From Bacteroidota bacterium (lineage in GTDB: Bacteria; Bacteroidota; Bacteroidia; B-17B0; Aurantibacillaceae): a stretch of DNA of 64,000 nt. Below are positions 51,358-59,890 of this stretch, piece after piece (within the stretch, counting starts at the first letter, position 1; every line of letters begins with the position of its first letter). The stretch covers positions 1-64,000 of the forward strand of contig JAAFIQ010000002.1 in NCBI GenBank assembly GCA_013298715.1. The letters run 5' to 3'. Below the pieces are notes generated by a model. The model did no database searches. It had not been told where the DNA came from and saw only the letters and a program-made list of their open reading frames with translations. The position numbers were made by a program, and so were the translations under genes.

Positions 51358-52029
51358 ATGGGTTTTACCAAACGTTTAATATATTTTTTGGTGCGTACAC
51401 TTCGCATTTCAAATAAAGATGGAAGTAAAGCCTTGGCTGAAGGATTAGTTAAAGTAAACGGTATAGTTGTAAAAGATAATTTAATAATTAACGAAACCGA
51501 TGAAATCACATTCAATAATAAAATAGTTAAGCAAGGTAAAGTGTTTACTTACATTAAATTTTATAAACCTATTGGCTTTGAAAGTACATTAAACAAAAAT
51601 ATTGAACATGGACTTTCTTCATTTTTTAAAGATTATCCGGATTTAAGTATAGCAGGCAGATTGGACAAAGCCAGCGAAGGTTTGTTGTTGTTGAGTAATG
51701 ATGGAAAATGGATTCAAACTATAATTCATCCAACATTTAATAAAGAAAAAATTTATGAGGTAGAATTAAATGCTGAGGTTAATGATGAATTTATTAATCA
51801 ATTTGAGCAAGGAGTTATCATTAATAAGTCGGACTTAACAAGACCTTGCAAGTGCGAAAAAATTTCTGCTATAAGAATCAAGGTAAGTTTAATGGAAGGC
51901 AAGCATCGCCAAATACGTAAAATGTGTAAAAGCCTTGGTTATGATGTGATAGCGCTAAAAAGGATTGAGATTAGTGGAATTAGAGTGAATGGTTTAGAGC
52001 CTGGAGAATGGGACTTTTTCAAAATTTAA
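51358..52029 (+). CDS. RsuA/RluF-type rRNA pseudouridine synthase
   Basis: The track begins at 51307. The ATG at 51358 avoids overlap with the divergent ABC gene and gives 223 residues. An S4 RNA-binding domain (IYFLVRTLRISNKDGSKALA, GLVKVNGIVVKDN) precedes the catalytic domain, with IKFYKPIGFEST, AGRLDKASEGLLLLSNDGKW (catalytic D103) and EGKHRQIRKMCKSLGYDVIA. The order suits RluF (23S U2604) better than RsuA (16S U516) because of the YKPIGFEST start, but the target base cannot be proved from sequence. Confidence 0.9.
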   Translation: MGFTKRLIYFLVRTLRISNKDGSKALAEGLVKVNGIVVKDNLIINETDEITFNNKIVKQGKVFTYIKFYKPIGFESTLNKNIEHGLSSFFKDYPDLSIAGRLDKASEGLLLLSNDGKWIQTIIHPTFNKEKIYEVELNAEVNDEFINQFEQGVIINKSDLTRPCKCEKISAIRIKVSLMEGKHRQIRKMCKSLGYDVIALKRIEISGIRVNGLEPGEWDFFKI

Positions 52030-52039
52030 CAATTAGATG

Positions 52040-52070
52040 TTGTAACATTAAATGTTTAAACATATATTTG
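52040..52070 (+). promoter_or_regulatory. Bacteroidota-type promoter of yceI
   Basis: A gTTG -33-like element (TTG at 52040-52042) and an exact TATATTTG -7 box (52063-52070) are 20 nt apart, close to the consensus TTTG-N19-TANNTTTG. This puts the transcription start after the track's ATG at 52052 and supports the ATG at 52094. Confidence 0.6.
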
Positions 52071-52093
52071 TATTCACAATTAAAAAACACAAA

Positions 52094-52687
52094 ATGAAAA
52101 AATTAGTATTAAGTATTGCAAGCGTTTTGGTATTAAGCGCTAATGCACAAACAAATTGGAAATTAGACGCATCGCACTCTAAATTAGGATTTAGCGTAAC
52201 CCACATGATGGTGAGCGAAACGGAAGGTAAATTTAAAATTTATGAAGGCACTGTAAGTTCTAAAACAGATGTTGATTTTACCGATGCAACCATTAATTTT
52301 AGCGCAGATGCGGCTTCAATTAACACTGAAGATGAAAAAAGAGATGGACACTTAAAATCAGCAGATTTTTTTGACGTTGAAAAATTTCCTAAAATTACTT
52401 TTAAAAGTACAAGTATGAAGCCAGTTATGAAAGGTAAAACAACTTACAATTTAGAAGGTGAAATAACAATGAAAGGCGTTACTAAAAAAGTAAAATTTTT
52501 AGCAATTGGTGCATCGAAAACAGTTAAGGATCCTTATGGAAATACTAAATATGGTTTTAAAGTAACAGGTGTTATTAATCGTAAGGATTTTGGATTGAGT
52601 TGGAATGCGGCTTTAGAAGCTGGCGGTGTAGCAGTAAGCGAAGAAGTAAAACTAGATTTTAATATTGAGTTAAACAAAGCCCAATAA
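52094..52687 (+). CDS. YceI family periplasmic isoprenoid-binding-like protein
   Basis: The start is set at the ATG at 52094, which begins a signal peptide (MKKLVLSIASVLVLSANAQ); the earlier ATG at 52052 lies within the promoter. The 197-residue product has the YceI lipocalin-like signature: WKLDASHSKLGFSVTHMMVS, GKFKIYEGTV, SADFFDVEKFPKITFKST, GEITMKGVTKKVKFL and NRKDFGLSW. YceI proteins bind long isoprenoid or amide lipids in the periplasm. The MarR gene follows after a strong terminator, a pairing often seen in Bacteroidota. Confidence 0.92.
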   Translation: MKKLVLSIASVLVLSANAQTNWKLDASHSKLGFSVTHMMVSETEGKFKIYEGTVSSKTDVDFTDATINFSADAASINTEDEKRDGHLKSADFFDVEKFPKITFKSTSMKPVMKGKTTYNLEGEITMKGVTKKVKFLAIGASKTVKDPYGNTKYGFKVTGVINRKDFGLSWNAALEAGGVAVSEEVKLDFNIELNKAQ

Positions 52688-52711
52688 TTAAAATTAGATT
52701 TGTAATAGAAG

Positions 52712-52737
52712 GAGGGTGATGTTCACCCTCTTTTTTT
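52712..52737 (+). terminator. Intrinsic terminator after yceI
   Basis: A GC-rich eight-pair stem, gagggtga/tcaccctc, with a 3-nt loop is followed by seven T. It separates yceI from the MarR gene that starts 17 nt later. Confidence 0.92.
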
Positions 52738-52753
52738 ATAATAGTTTATTAAA

Positions 52754-53212
52754 ATGGAATTAGAGAAAGCCATACATCAAAAAAAATTTAAAAGTCCGCA
52801 GCAGAAGCTTGCGGTGAATTTAATTTATACAAGTAATTGGCTTAACACTTTTTACGCAACTTTATTAAAGGAAGCTGATATAACGATTCAGCAGTTTAAT
52901 GTTTTACGCATTCTGCGTGGGCAACATCCAAATGTTTGTAATTTAAAACTGATTAAAAGTAGGATGTTGGATAAAATGAGCGATGCTAGTAGGATTGTAG
53001 ATAGATTGGTTTTAAAAAAATTAGTTGAGCGTAAAGTTTGTAATGATGATAGGCGTAATGTTAATTTATTAATTACAACAAAAGGCTTAGAACTTTTAAA
53101 ATCGATGGATAAAATGGATACAGAGATGAAAACTGTTTTTTCAAATTTAAGTATTAAAGAAATTGATTTGATTAATGAATTGTTGGATAAGATGCGTGGG
53201 GATGAAAATTAG
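52754..53212 (+). CDS. MarR family transcriptional regulator
   Basis: A 152-residue winged-helix protein. The recognition region is ITIQQFNVLRILRGQHPN...LDKMSDASRIVDRLVLKKLV, the wing is RKVCNDDRRNVNLLITTKGL, and the C-terminal dimer helices are METEMKTVF-like (MDTEMKTVFSNLSIKEIDLI). MarR proteins repress nearby genes and release DNA on ligand binding. The adjacent yceI is the obvious candidate target, although a terminator stands between the two genes. Confidence 0.9.
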   Translation: MELEKAIHQKKFKSPQQKLAVNLIYTSNWLNTFYATLLKEADITIQQFNVLRILRGQHPNVCNLKLIKSRMLDKMSDASRIVDRLVLKKLVERKVCNDDRRNVNLLITTKGLELLKSMDKMDTEMKTVFSNLSIKEIDLINELLDKMRGDEN

Positions 53213-53283
53213 CAGCAAGAAAAACTCGATTCATTTGACTGTTGAAATTCAAATAAGTGCTTGATAATATTTGTAATAAAAAA

Positions 53284-54252
53284 TTAAGCACTCAAAATTT
53301 CAATTAATAATTCTAAATCTGGATTTAAGGTTTGGTTGTGTTTCACCGCATTTTCAAAGGGAGTATAACAAACTTGTTTATTAATAAAGCCAATCATTTC
53401 ATTTGAACGTCCTTCCATCAAAGCTTTTACAGCATGAAAACCAGATAAGCTCGCATTTACTCTATCCATACATGATGGATTTCCTCCTCGCTGAATATGC
53501 CCAAGAATTGTAACCCGTAAATCCAAATTCGGAAGCGTTTCTTTTATTACTTTGGCAACATTGTAAGCTCCGCCGCTTTCATCACCTTCTGCAACAATAA
53601 TAATTTTACTACTTTTGGTATCGCGCCAATTTTTTATTTTTAAAATTAAATCTTTTGTGTCGTGCTTAATTTCGGGTACTAACACTGCTTCAGCGCCGCT
53701 TGCAATAGCACTTCTCAAAGCAATAATCCCTGCATCTCTTCCCATTACTTCAACAACAAAAACACGATTATGACTTTCGGCTGTATCTCTAATTTTATCT
53801 ATGGCCTCTACAACTGTATTAATGGCGGTATCATAGCCAATTGTAAAGTCGGTGCCTACCAAATCGTTATCAATTGTTCCAGGACAACCTACAATTTTAA
53901 GATTACTTATTTTACTAAATTCTATTGCACCTTTAAAACTACCGTCGCCTCCAATAACCACTAATCCATCTAAATTATTTTTTATAATTGTTTCATTTGC
54001 TTTAAGCAGGCCTTCTTGTGTTTTGAATCGCTCGCTACGAGCGGTTTTTAAAAACGTGCCGCCTCTGTGTATTATTCCTGAAACCGATTCTTGAGTTAAT
54101 TGAATACAATCATCGTTAATTAATCCTTCGTAGCCTCTTAAAAATCCAAGTGTTTGAATTTTATAAAACTTGGCTGTTCTGGCTACTGCTCTAATGCAGG
54201 CATTCATGCCAGAAGAATCGCCACCGCTTGTTAGTACTCCAATTTTTTTCAT
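53284..54252 (-). CDS. pfkA: 6-phosphofructokinase (ATP-dependent)
   Basis: A 322-residue glycolytic kinase phosphorylating fructose-6-phosphate. The nucleotide loop is GVLTSGGDSSGMNACIRAVA, the second loop is VVIGGDGSFKGA with Gly104 (a residue associated with ATP rather than pyrophosphate use), and the catalytic GCPGTIDNDL puts the base at D128. VEVMGRDAG, VPEIKHD and LGHIQRGGNPSCMDRV complete the family set. It is last in a seven-gene minus-strand run, 18 nt after the preceding small gene. Confidence 0.95.
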   Translation of the reverse strand: MKKIGVLTSGGDSSGMNACIRAVARTAKFYKIQTLGFLRGYEGLINDDCIQLTQESVSGIIHRGGTFLKTARSERFKTQEGLLKANETIIKNNLDGLVVIGGDGSFKGAIEFSKISNLKIVGCPGTIDNDLVGTDFTIGYDTAINTVVEAIDKIRDTAESHNRVFVVEVMGRDAGIIALRSAIASGAEAVLVPEIKHDTKDLILKIKNWRDTKSSKIIIVAEGDESGGAYNVAKVIKETLPNLDLRVTILGHIQRGGNPSCMDRVNASLSGFHAVKALMEGRSNEMIGFINKQVCYTPFENAVKHNQTLNPDLELLIEILSA

Positions 54253-54270
54253 CTATAAAATTCTATTTTT

Positions 54271-54675
54271 TTACGGCTTACAATTTTTACAATTTGGAAA
54301 CCAAACTTCAATTAAATCGGGTAAATCTACTAGGTGTTCGTTTTCATCTAACACTTTTATTTCACTAAAAAATAATTTTGATGCTGATTTAGTTTTGTTT
54401 AAATAATTAATCATTTCTCCTGTTAAATTTTTTGTAAAGCCACTAAATTCTTTTGTTTCTTTTTTCGATTTTATATAGAGTTTAAAGCTCACAATTTTAT
54501 TATCAACCACATTGCCGTATCTATCAATAACCATAAGGGCTGGCACAGTATTGTCGAAACTGGCTTTAGCAAGTTTACTTTCTTTTTTTACTTTAATAGT
54601 ATTGGGTTGGGTGGTTTGAGCAACGCTTATATTTGCGCAAAATATAAAAATGTAAAAAATAAACTTAATGTTCAT
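54271..54675 (-). CDS. Small exported protein of unknown function
   Basis: A 134-residue protein with a signal peptide (MNIKFIFYIFIFCANISVAQ). The mature part is basic, with a beta-rich core (DNTVPALMVIDRYGNVVDNK, IVSFKLYIKSKKETKEFSGF) and a Cys pair at the end (WFPNCKNCKP). I do not recognise a family. The layout resembles small periplasmic proteins with an extracellular bacterial Ig-like core. Gaps of 17 and 18 nt to its neighbours place it in the operon. Confidence 0.6.
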   Translation of the reverse strand: MNIKFIFYIFIFCANISVAQTTQPNTIKVKKESKLAKASFDNTVPALMVIDRYGNVVDNKIVSFKLYIKSKKETKEFSGFTKNLTGEMINYLNKTKSASKLFFSEIKVLDENEHLVDLPDLIEVWFPNCKNCKP

Positions 54676-54692
54676 ATACTAAAATAAAAAAT

Positions 54693-55640
54693 TTAACCAG
54701 CAATTCCTAAATGTATTAATGCGTCGCCTTCATTCACAACCGGTTGATTATTTATACCAACAATATAACCATCAACGGTGCTTAAAATTTTGTGTTCTAC
54801 ATCGCCATAAGGGTTGCAAATTACACCAAGTAAATCTCCTTTATGAACGAAAGCACCGTTGGCGGTATTCATGTGAAACAAACCACTTAAGTTTGCTCTA
54901 ATCCATGTATCTTTAGAAATTTTCACATGCGGATTATTTGGTAAATCTAAATCAATCATCCTATAGGCCTGCATTAAACGCAGACAACCGTTTACACCTT
55001 CATTAATTGCTAAATAATCAAAGCGCATACTTTCGCCACCTTCGTATACCAAAATTGGTTTTTGTTTTTTTGCGGCTTCGTGCCTAAAAGTGCCTTCTCT
55101 GTATGTACTATCAATAATTAAAGGTGCGGCAAATTTTTCAGCAAGTGCTAAATTTTCTGCAACATCAAATACACAACGCAATTGAGGGTAGTTATTTATT
55201 TTGGCACCACCTGTATGAAAGTCAATTCCGAAATTGATGATAGGCAAAATATGTTTCATTAAATCGTTGGCAATTCTGCTTCCTAAACTCCCGCTTTTGC
55301 TTCCGGGAAAACAACGGTTCAAATCCCTACCATCGGGCAAATCTCTGCTGCCATATAAAAATGATACAACATTAATTACTGGTATTGCTATTAAAGCGCC
55401 GCACTGTAAATTTTTAATCTCATCTCTGTTTAAAATTTTTCTAACAATTTCTATCCCGTTTGTTTCTTCGCCATGCATGCCAGCGCTGAGGAGTAGGGTA
55501 GGACCAGGTTTGTTTGAATTAATAACATGAACAGGAATTTCTATTTTTGTTTTGGTGTGTAATTCGTAATCGTTTAAAATAACCGATTTATTCTCGCCTG
55601 GTAAAATAGTTTGGTTATTAATAGTAATTTCTTGCTGCAT
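54693..55640 (-). CDS. M14-type succinylglutamate desuccinylase/aspartoacylase-like protein
   Basis: A 315-residue zinc hydrolase of the AstE/AspA group. Zinc ligands are in SAGMHGEETNG (H56, E59) and GIDFHTGG (H142). Substrate-binding GRDLNRCFPG (R105, N108, R109) and catalytic YEGGE (E200) follow. The C-terminal ~70 residues form a barrel-like domain (GDLLGVICNPYGDVEHKILS). It directly follows rimK (2-nt gap). Its repeated neighbourhood with rimK suggests it removes or trims acyl/glutamyl groups in the same modification pathway; that role is inference. Confidence 0.88.
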   Translation of the reverse strand: MQQEITINNQTILPGENKSVILNDYELHTKTKIEIPVHVINSNKPGPTLLLSAGMHGEETNGIEIVRKILNRDEIKNLQCGALIAIPVINVVSFLYGSRDLPDGRDLNRCFPGSKSGSLGSRIANDLMKHILPIINFGIDFHTGGAKINNYPQLRCVFDVAENLALAEKFAAPLIIDSTYREGTFRHEAAKKQKPILVYEGGESMRFDYLAINEGVNGCLRLMQAYRMIDLDLPNNPHVKISKDTWIRANLSGLFHMNTANGAFVHKGDLLGVICNPYGDVEHKILSTVDGYIVGINNQPVVNEGDALIHLGIAG

Positions 55641-55642
55641 AC

Positions 55643-56539
55643 TTATTCGCCCGGTTTATTAAATTCATTACGTTCAACGTATTCAATAATTTTTCCAGCA
55701 ATATCAATGCCCGTAGCGCCTTCAATACCTTCTAATCCGGGGCTTGAGTTTACTTCCATTACCAACGGTCCGCGGCTACTCTGCAATAAATCAACACCTG
55801 CAACGCCTAAACCTAATTTTTTAACAGCCTTTAGAGCTGTCGCTCTTTCTTCGTTAGATAAAGTAATAACTTTTGCCGAACCACCTTGATGTAAGTTGCT
55901 TCTAAACTCACCTTCTTTTGCTTGGCGCTTCATGGCACCAACAACTTGTCCATCTACAACAAAGGCACGTAAATCAGCTCCTTTAGCCTCTGCAATGAAT
56001 TCTTGAACCAACATGTTTGCTTCTAGTTTCATAAATGCTTCTACAACACTTTTCGCAGATTTTTGATTATCGGCTAAAATTACACCTATGCCTTGTGTGC
56101 CTTCTAATAATTTAATTACGCAAGGCGCACCACCAATGTTTTCGATAACACTATCAATATCTTTATCTTTTGGTGATGATGCAAATGCCGTTTTAGGAAT
56201 ACCAATACCTGCGCGTGCTAATATTTGTAGGCTACGCAGTTTATCGCGCGAACGAACCAATGCTTGCGATTCTACCGCAGTAAAAATTTTCATCATTTCA
56301 AATTGACGCACAACAGCACTTCCGTAAAACGTAGCGCTTGCACCAATACGAGGAATTACTGCGTTAATATCAGTAACTTCTTTTCCATTAAAATAAATAT
56401 GTGGTCTTCCTTGTTCTATTACCAGCACACACTTCATGTGATCTAATAAAACCATTTCGTGGCCGCGTTGTTCGCCAGCTTCTAATATTCTTTTAGTAGA
56501 ATATAAATTTTTGTTTCTTGAAAGTACAGCAATTTTCAT
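55643..56539 (-). CDS. rimK: RimK-type ATP-grasp ligase (ribosomal protein S6-glutamate ligase family)
   Basis: A 298-residue ATP-grasp enzyme (E. coli RimK 300). The N-terminal domain contains [20 protein letters not shown]. The ATP-grasp core shows [39 protein letters not shown] and metal/ATP residues in [23 protein letters not shown]. RimK adds glutamates to the C-terminus of ribosomal protein S6 and can make poly-alpha-glutamate. The flanking zinc-protease-like and M14 genes form the known rim neighbourhood. Confidence 0.93.
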   Translation of the reverse strand: MKIAVLSRNKNLYSTKRILEAGEQRGHEMVLLDHMKCVLVIEQGRPHIYFNGKEVTDINAVIPRIGASATFYGSAVVRQFEMMKIFTAVESQALVRSRDKLRSLQILARAGIGIPKTAFASSPKDKDIDSVIENIGGAPCVIKLLEGTQGIGVILADNQKSAKSVVEAFMKLEANMLVQEFIAEAKGADLRAFVVDGQVVGAMKRQAKEGEFRSNLHQGGSAKVITLSNEERATALKAVKKLGLGVAGVDLLQSSRGPLVMEVNSSPGLEGIEGATGIDIAGKIIEYVERNEFNKPGE

Positions 56540-56546
56540 TGAATCG

Positions 56547-57017
56547 TTATTTTGAGTTTTCTATTTTTATATGTTTACCACCAGTATGTAATAAGTTTAC
56601 ATCAATAATAAATTTACCTTTTATGAGTTTACGCCCAATTAAAACTGGGTAACGCATTTTTTCGCGATTACTTAACGAAATGTTACTCCATATTTTTTTC
56701 TTTCCAATTTTAATTAGTGTTCTAATTATGTAACGTTCTTCTAATTCACCAAACGAATTTTTTATTTTCTTTTTTGTAAATTCTTCAAAACGTAAAATTT
56801 TGGTTTGCTCGACATTGCTAATTGTTTGTGTAACTGTAAAGTATAAAATTTGTTTCTCGTTTTCGTAATTAATAGATATATCTTCGCAGTGTAAAGAAGA
56901 TGTGTAGGCACCTGTGTCGATTTTTGCTTCAATATTAAAAATACCAATCAAAGGAAAAGTTACAATTTCTCTTCGCCCAATAATTTTTTTACTTTTTATT
57001 TTTTTATCTACGTTCAT
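56547..57017 (-). CDS. RimB-like ATP-dependent zinc protease family protein
   Basis: A 156-residue retropepsin-like domain. [20 protein letters not shown] leads to the [13 protein letters not shown] motif (D34, H43), with [19 protein letters not shown] at the end. This is the DUF785/RimB family, encoded next to rimK in many bacteria. In Pseudomonas, RimB counteracts or trims glutamylation made by RimK. It lies 7 nt upstream of rimK and overlaps the preceding DAO gene by 14 nt. Confidence 0.88.
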   Translation of the reverse strand: MNVDKKIKSKKIIGRREIVTFPLIGIFNIEAKIDTGAYTSSLHCEDISINYENEKQILYFTVTQTISNVEQTKILRFEEFTKKKIKNSFGELEERYIIRTLIKIGKKKIWSNISLSNREKMRYPVLIGRKLIKGKFIIDVNLLHTGGKHIKIENSK

Positions 57018-58086
57018 ATTGGTTATAAAAACGTTTTACATCTACTTCTAAGTTAAGCATTTCTTTATTTAAATAAAAATTTATTAATTGTTTGGCAAAA
57101 AATGGTGCTAGCATCACGCCTTTGGTACCTAAGCCATTAAATACCCATAAGTTTTTATGCTTTGGGTGTTGACCAACTATTGGCCTTCTATCAATACTAG
57201 CAGGGCGAACGCCAGCTTTTTGTTGAAGCACTTTATAATTATTTGTTACTAAAAAGTTAAATTTAGTAAGTAATTCGGTTTTTGCTTTTTCAGTTGGTGT
57301 ATCGTTAAGTTCGCTCCAATTGTAGGTTGCGCCAATAATAAAATTATTAGTGTGCGCGTTAAAAACAAAGCAATCTTTATTTAAAATATAGTTTTGTATG
57401 TTCAGCGAATTATGTTCAATATGTAAAAGCTCTCCCTTGGCTGGGTTTAAAGGAATAAAATTAAAAAAGGGATTGTGTTTAACTAAATGCCCTTCAGCAA
57501 AAATGATGTTTGAATAGGTTTTGTTTTTGTAAGAAACAAAATTTTCGTTTATGGCCAATTGTTTGTAATCAACGGTTTCTTCTGTATACAACTTATTAAA
57601 AAAAAGTTTACTTGTATTTATAAATTTTGAAACATCTAAATTTCCGCTCCGTTCAACTATGCCAACTTCGCGGGTAAGCATAGCATTTTGAAAGTTTAGG
57701 TTATTTGTTGAAATAAAATTAGGATTTAAAAAAGTATGCAACTCTGCTTGCTCTTTTTTTTGCCAAAGTGTTTTTTCTTGTTCTTCGTAAAAAAGTTTAA
57801 TAATGTTTCTTTCAGTTAAAAAAGTAGATGATGTTTGTTGTTCTGCTTTTTTATAAAAACTAAGTAGCTCACTAATTAATTCATTTGCCAACCAACTTTT
57901 TGTAAAACGTTTAAATACAATGGGGTTCCATATTCCAGCGGCTACATGCGAACAGCTACTCAAATTTGAATTTCCAATAATTTTAAAATTTATTGCTTTC
58001 GAATAAAGTGTATGCGCTAAAACCCAAGCTGCTAAGCCACTTCCAATTATTAAAAATTCATTTTCAGTATTATCGTCTTCTAACAT
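57004..58086 (-). CDS. FAD-dependent oxidoreductase (DAO family)
   Basis: A 360-residue flavoprotein. The N-terminal dinucleotide-binding fold is FLIIGSGLAAWVLAHTLYSK (GxGxxA), with AGIWNPIVFKRFTKSW after it and FIPLNPAKGELLHIE in the middle. The C-terminal DAO signature is QQKAGVRPASIDRRPIVGQH followed by WVFNGLGTKGVMLAP. DAO enzymes oxidise amino acids or amine-containing substrates; the MnmC/glycine-oxidase-like ending does not fix a substrate. It overlaps both neighbours (17 nt upstream, 14 nt downstream), so it is part of the same operon. Confidence 0.85.
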   Translation of the reverse strand: MLEDDNTENEFLIIGSGLAAWVLAHTLYSKAINFKIIGNSNLSSCSHVAAGIWNPIVFKRFTKSWLANELISELLSFYKKAEQQTSSTFLTERNIIKLFYEEQEKTLWQKKEQAELHTFLNPNFISTNNLNFQNAMLTREVGIVERSGNLDVSKFINTSKLFFNKLYTEETVDYKQLAINENFVSYKNKTYSNIIFAEGHLVKHNPFFNFIPLNPAKGELLHIEHNSLNIQNYILNKDCFVFNAHTNNFIIGATYNWSELNDTPTEKAKTELLTKFNFLVTNNYKVLQQKAGVRPASIDRRPIVGQHPKHKNLWVFNGLGTKGVMLAPFFAKQLINFYLNKEMLNLEVDVKRFYNQYERR

Positions 58087-58693
58087 TGGGGTTTATATTT
58101 CGCTTTATACCTCTGTATGCTCCTGAAAAAAAGAAAATTAATTTTATACCACCATGAAATTGATATTTATTAATCTCACCAAATCCTTCAATGCCAATAC
58201 CTATATCGTAGGTTATTTTTTTCACAATCCCACAATTAGCATAAGCACCTATGCCTTCGAAAAATATTGGTCTAAAAATTCCAGAACCAACAGAGTCTTC
58301 AATCCCGTAAACTCCTGTAAAATAGGTTGGACCAATGTAAGCGTGAAAATTTGATTTAGTAGTTTCTTTTCTATAACCATAGCCAGCATGCACTACAAAA
58401 TTATTGTTCGCTAAAAATTGATTGCCACTCATTAAAATTCCTGCTCTAAAGTATTGGCGTTTTATATGAAAATTATAATCAATACCAATATTGTTTTGTG
58501 AAGAAGCACGCAAATTTGATTGGGAAATTCCTGCGCCAAACGTTAAATAATTATTATAACGTCGGTATAATTTTCCTTGATAAATAATCTCTTCTTTCCT
58601 GAAATAGGGTAGGGTATCTTTTTGCGAATAACAAAAATGAGATAAAAAAAGAATAACTATTAATAATTGCTTTTTAATGATACGAATATACAT
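58070..58693 (-). CDS. Small outer-membrane barrel-like protein
   Basis: A 207-residue exported protein (hydrophobic start IIKKQLLIVILFLSHFCYSQ). It has repeated strands with aromatic ends (NYLTFGAGISQSNLRAS, RQYFRAGILMSG, FVVHAGYGYRKE, FHAYIGPTYFTGVYG, YQFHGGIKLIFFFSGAYRG), suggesting an eight-stranded barrel. It is first in the minus-strand operon that runs to pfkA. I do not recognise the family. The basic tail (RGIKRNINPNVRRR) is odd for a barrel end. Confidence 0.6.
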   Translation of the reverse strand: MYIRIIKKQLLIVILFLSHFCYSQKDTLPYFRKEEIIYQGKLYRRYNNYLTFGAGISQSNLRASSQNNIGIDYNFHIKRQYFRAGILMSGNQFLANNNFVVHAGYGYRKETTKSNFHAYIGPTYFTGVYGIEDSVGSGIFRPIFFEGIGAYANCGIVKKITYDIGIGIEGFGEINKYQFHGGIKLIFFFSGAYRGIKRNINPNVRRR

Positions 58694-58722
58694 AATATTG
58701 AAATTATGGGTACTTTTACTTA

Positions 58723-59253
58723 GTGAAAAAACTTTGTTTAACTATATTTAGTTTAGGGTTTTGCTTAGTTAATGTGCAATGTAATTCTGATTCGGCTAAA
58801 GACTTAGAGAAGAAGAAAAGTTTAGCAACTGATTCCTTGCCTAAAAATCCTGTATCCACTTTTAAATGGATTGAAGGTAAGTTTGAATTAAATAGTAATC
58901 AAGGCAAGTACAGAGAGATTTGGAAAAAAGTGAATGAAAATGAATACGAAGGTATGGGTTATTTTTTTATAAATATTGACACGGTGTTTATGATGAATAT
59001 GAAATTGTATAAACTAGCTAACTCTATTAAAATTGATTACAAAGTTAAAGGGCAAAATGGCGGCAATGTAACAGAGTTTGTGCTTACTAATCAAAATGAA
59101 AACTTATTTGTTTTTGAAAATCCATTTAGAAGTTTTCCTTCGGTGATGCAGTATAAATTTTTAAACGACACATCTATAAACGTTGTACAGCGTGGATTTG
59201 AAGATAATAAAGAAAAATTGCGTGAATATACTATCTCAAGAGTGAAGGACTAA
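58723..59253 (+). CDS. Lipoprotein, DUF6265-like
   Basis: A 176-residue lipoprotein with a GTG start (no in-frame ATG precedes the signal KKLCLTIFSLGFCLVNVQCN) and a likely lipidated Cys20. The mature body carries FKWIEGKFELNSNQGKYREI, YEGMGYFFINIDTVFMMNMK and NENLFVFENPFRSFPSVMQY, which resembles the lipocalin-like DUF6265 family. That assignment needs a profile search. Its stop overlaps the convergent MBL hydrolase stop by 4 nt. Confidence 0.65.
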   Translation: MKKLCLTIFSLGFCLVNVQCNSDSAKDLEKKKSLATDSLPKNPVSTFKWIEGKFELNSNQGKYREIWKKVNENEYEGMGYFFINIDTVFMMNMKLYKLANSIKIDYKVKGQNGGNVTEFVLTNQNENLFVFENPFRSFPSVMQYKFLNDTSINVVQRGFEDNKEKLREYTISRVKD

Positions 59254-59887
59254 ATCAAAAATGGATTTGAAATTTTTTCTTGTCCAATCGTAGTAGCTAG
59301 TCCGTGGCCTGAGTAAACCTTTGTTTCATCAGGCAACACAAGCAACTTGTTTTTTATAGAGTTAATTAGCGTTTCGTGATTCCCCATTGGTAAATCACTT
59401 CGCCCAATGCTCCCATTAAACAGAACATCGCCACTTATTAATAATTTATTTTCTTTATTAAAAAAACTTAAACTACCTGGTGAATGGCCAGGTGTGTGAA
59501 TGGCTTTAAACTCATAATTGCCAAGTTTAATAATTTCATTTTCATTAATAAAGTTAATAGGCTGTGGCGAGGGCGAGCAATTAACGCCATAAATTCTGGC
59601 ACTATCCATTAGTTTATCTATAAAAAATAATTCGGTTTTATGTAAACTAGGTAACAAGCCGTAGGTGTCAAGAATAAATTTATTTCCTAGTATATGATCA
59701 ATGTGCGCATGCGTGAGGATGAATTGTTCTAAAACTATTTTTTTTCAGATACGAAGTTTTTAAATTCTTGTTCTTCTGAATTATTATGCATTCCAGCATC
59801 AAATAAAATCGCTTGTTGTTTATCATTATAAACAAGGTAACTATTTTGCTGAAACGGATTACACGTAAAAGTTTTTAAATAGAGCAT
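59250..59887 (-). pseudogene. MBL-fold metallo-hydrolase split by an A8 frameshift
   Basis: The ATG at 59887, 3 nt after the sensor kinase stop, opens a 50-residue frame (MLYLKTFTCNPFQQNSYLVY...) that stops at TAG (59735) straight after a run of eight A. The track's 135-residue ORF continues the same protein in the -1 frame. Joined, they give about 212 residues with the zinc motif THAHIDHILG, HTPGHSPGSLS, SGDVLFNGSIGRSD and SGHGLATT, so every metal ligand is present. The joint is A AAA AAA then TAG, a classic slippery heptamer. It may be a pseudogene, a phase-variable gene, a gene read by -1 or transcriptional slippage, or a sequencing error in the run. Confidence 0.8.
59738..59745 (-). promoter_or_regulatory. 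A8 slippage site in the MBL hydrolase
   Basis: On the minus strand GAA AAA AAA TAG ends the first frame. A -1 slip reads ATA GTT TTA GAA and rejoins the zinc-binding half. The flanking frames are otherwise intact. One extra A would restore a normal gene. Confidence 0.6.
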
Positions 59888-59890
59888 GAA

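Noticed and set aside
53770-54406. Three plus-strand ORFs opposite pfkA and its upstream gene
   Set aside because: Shadows of well-supported genes on the minus strand; no start context or family match.
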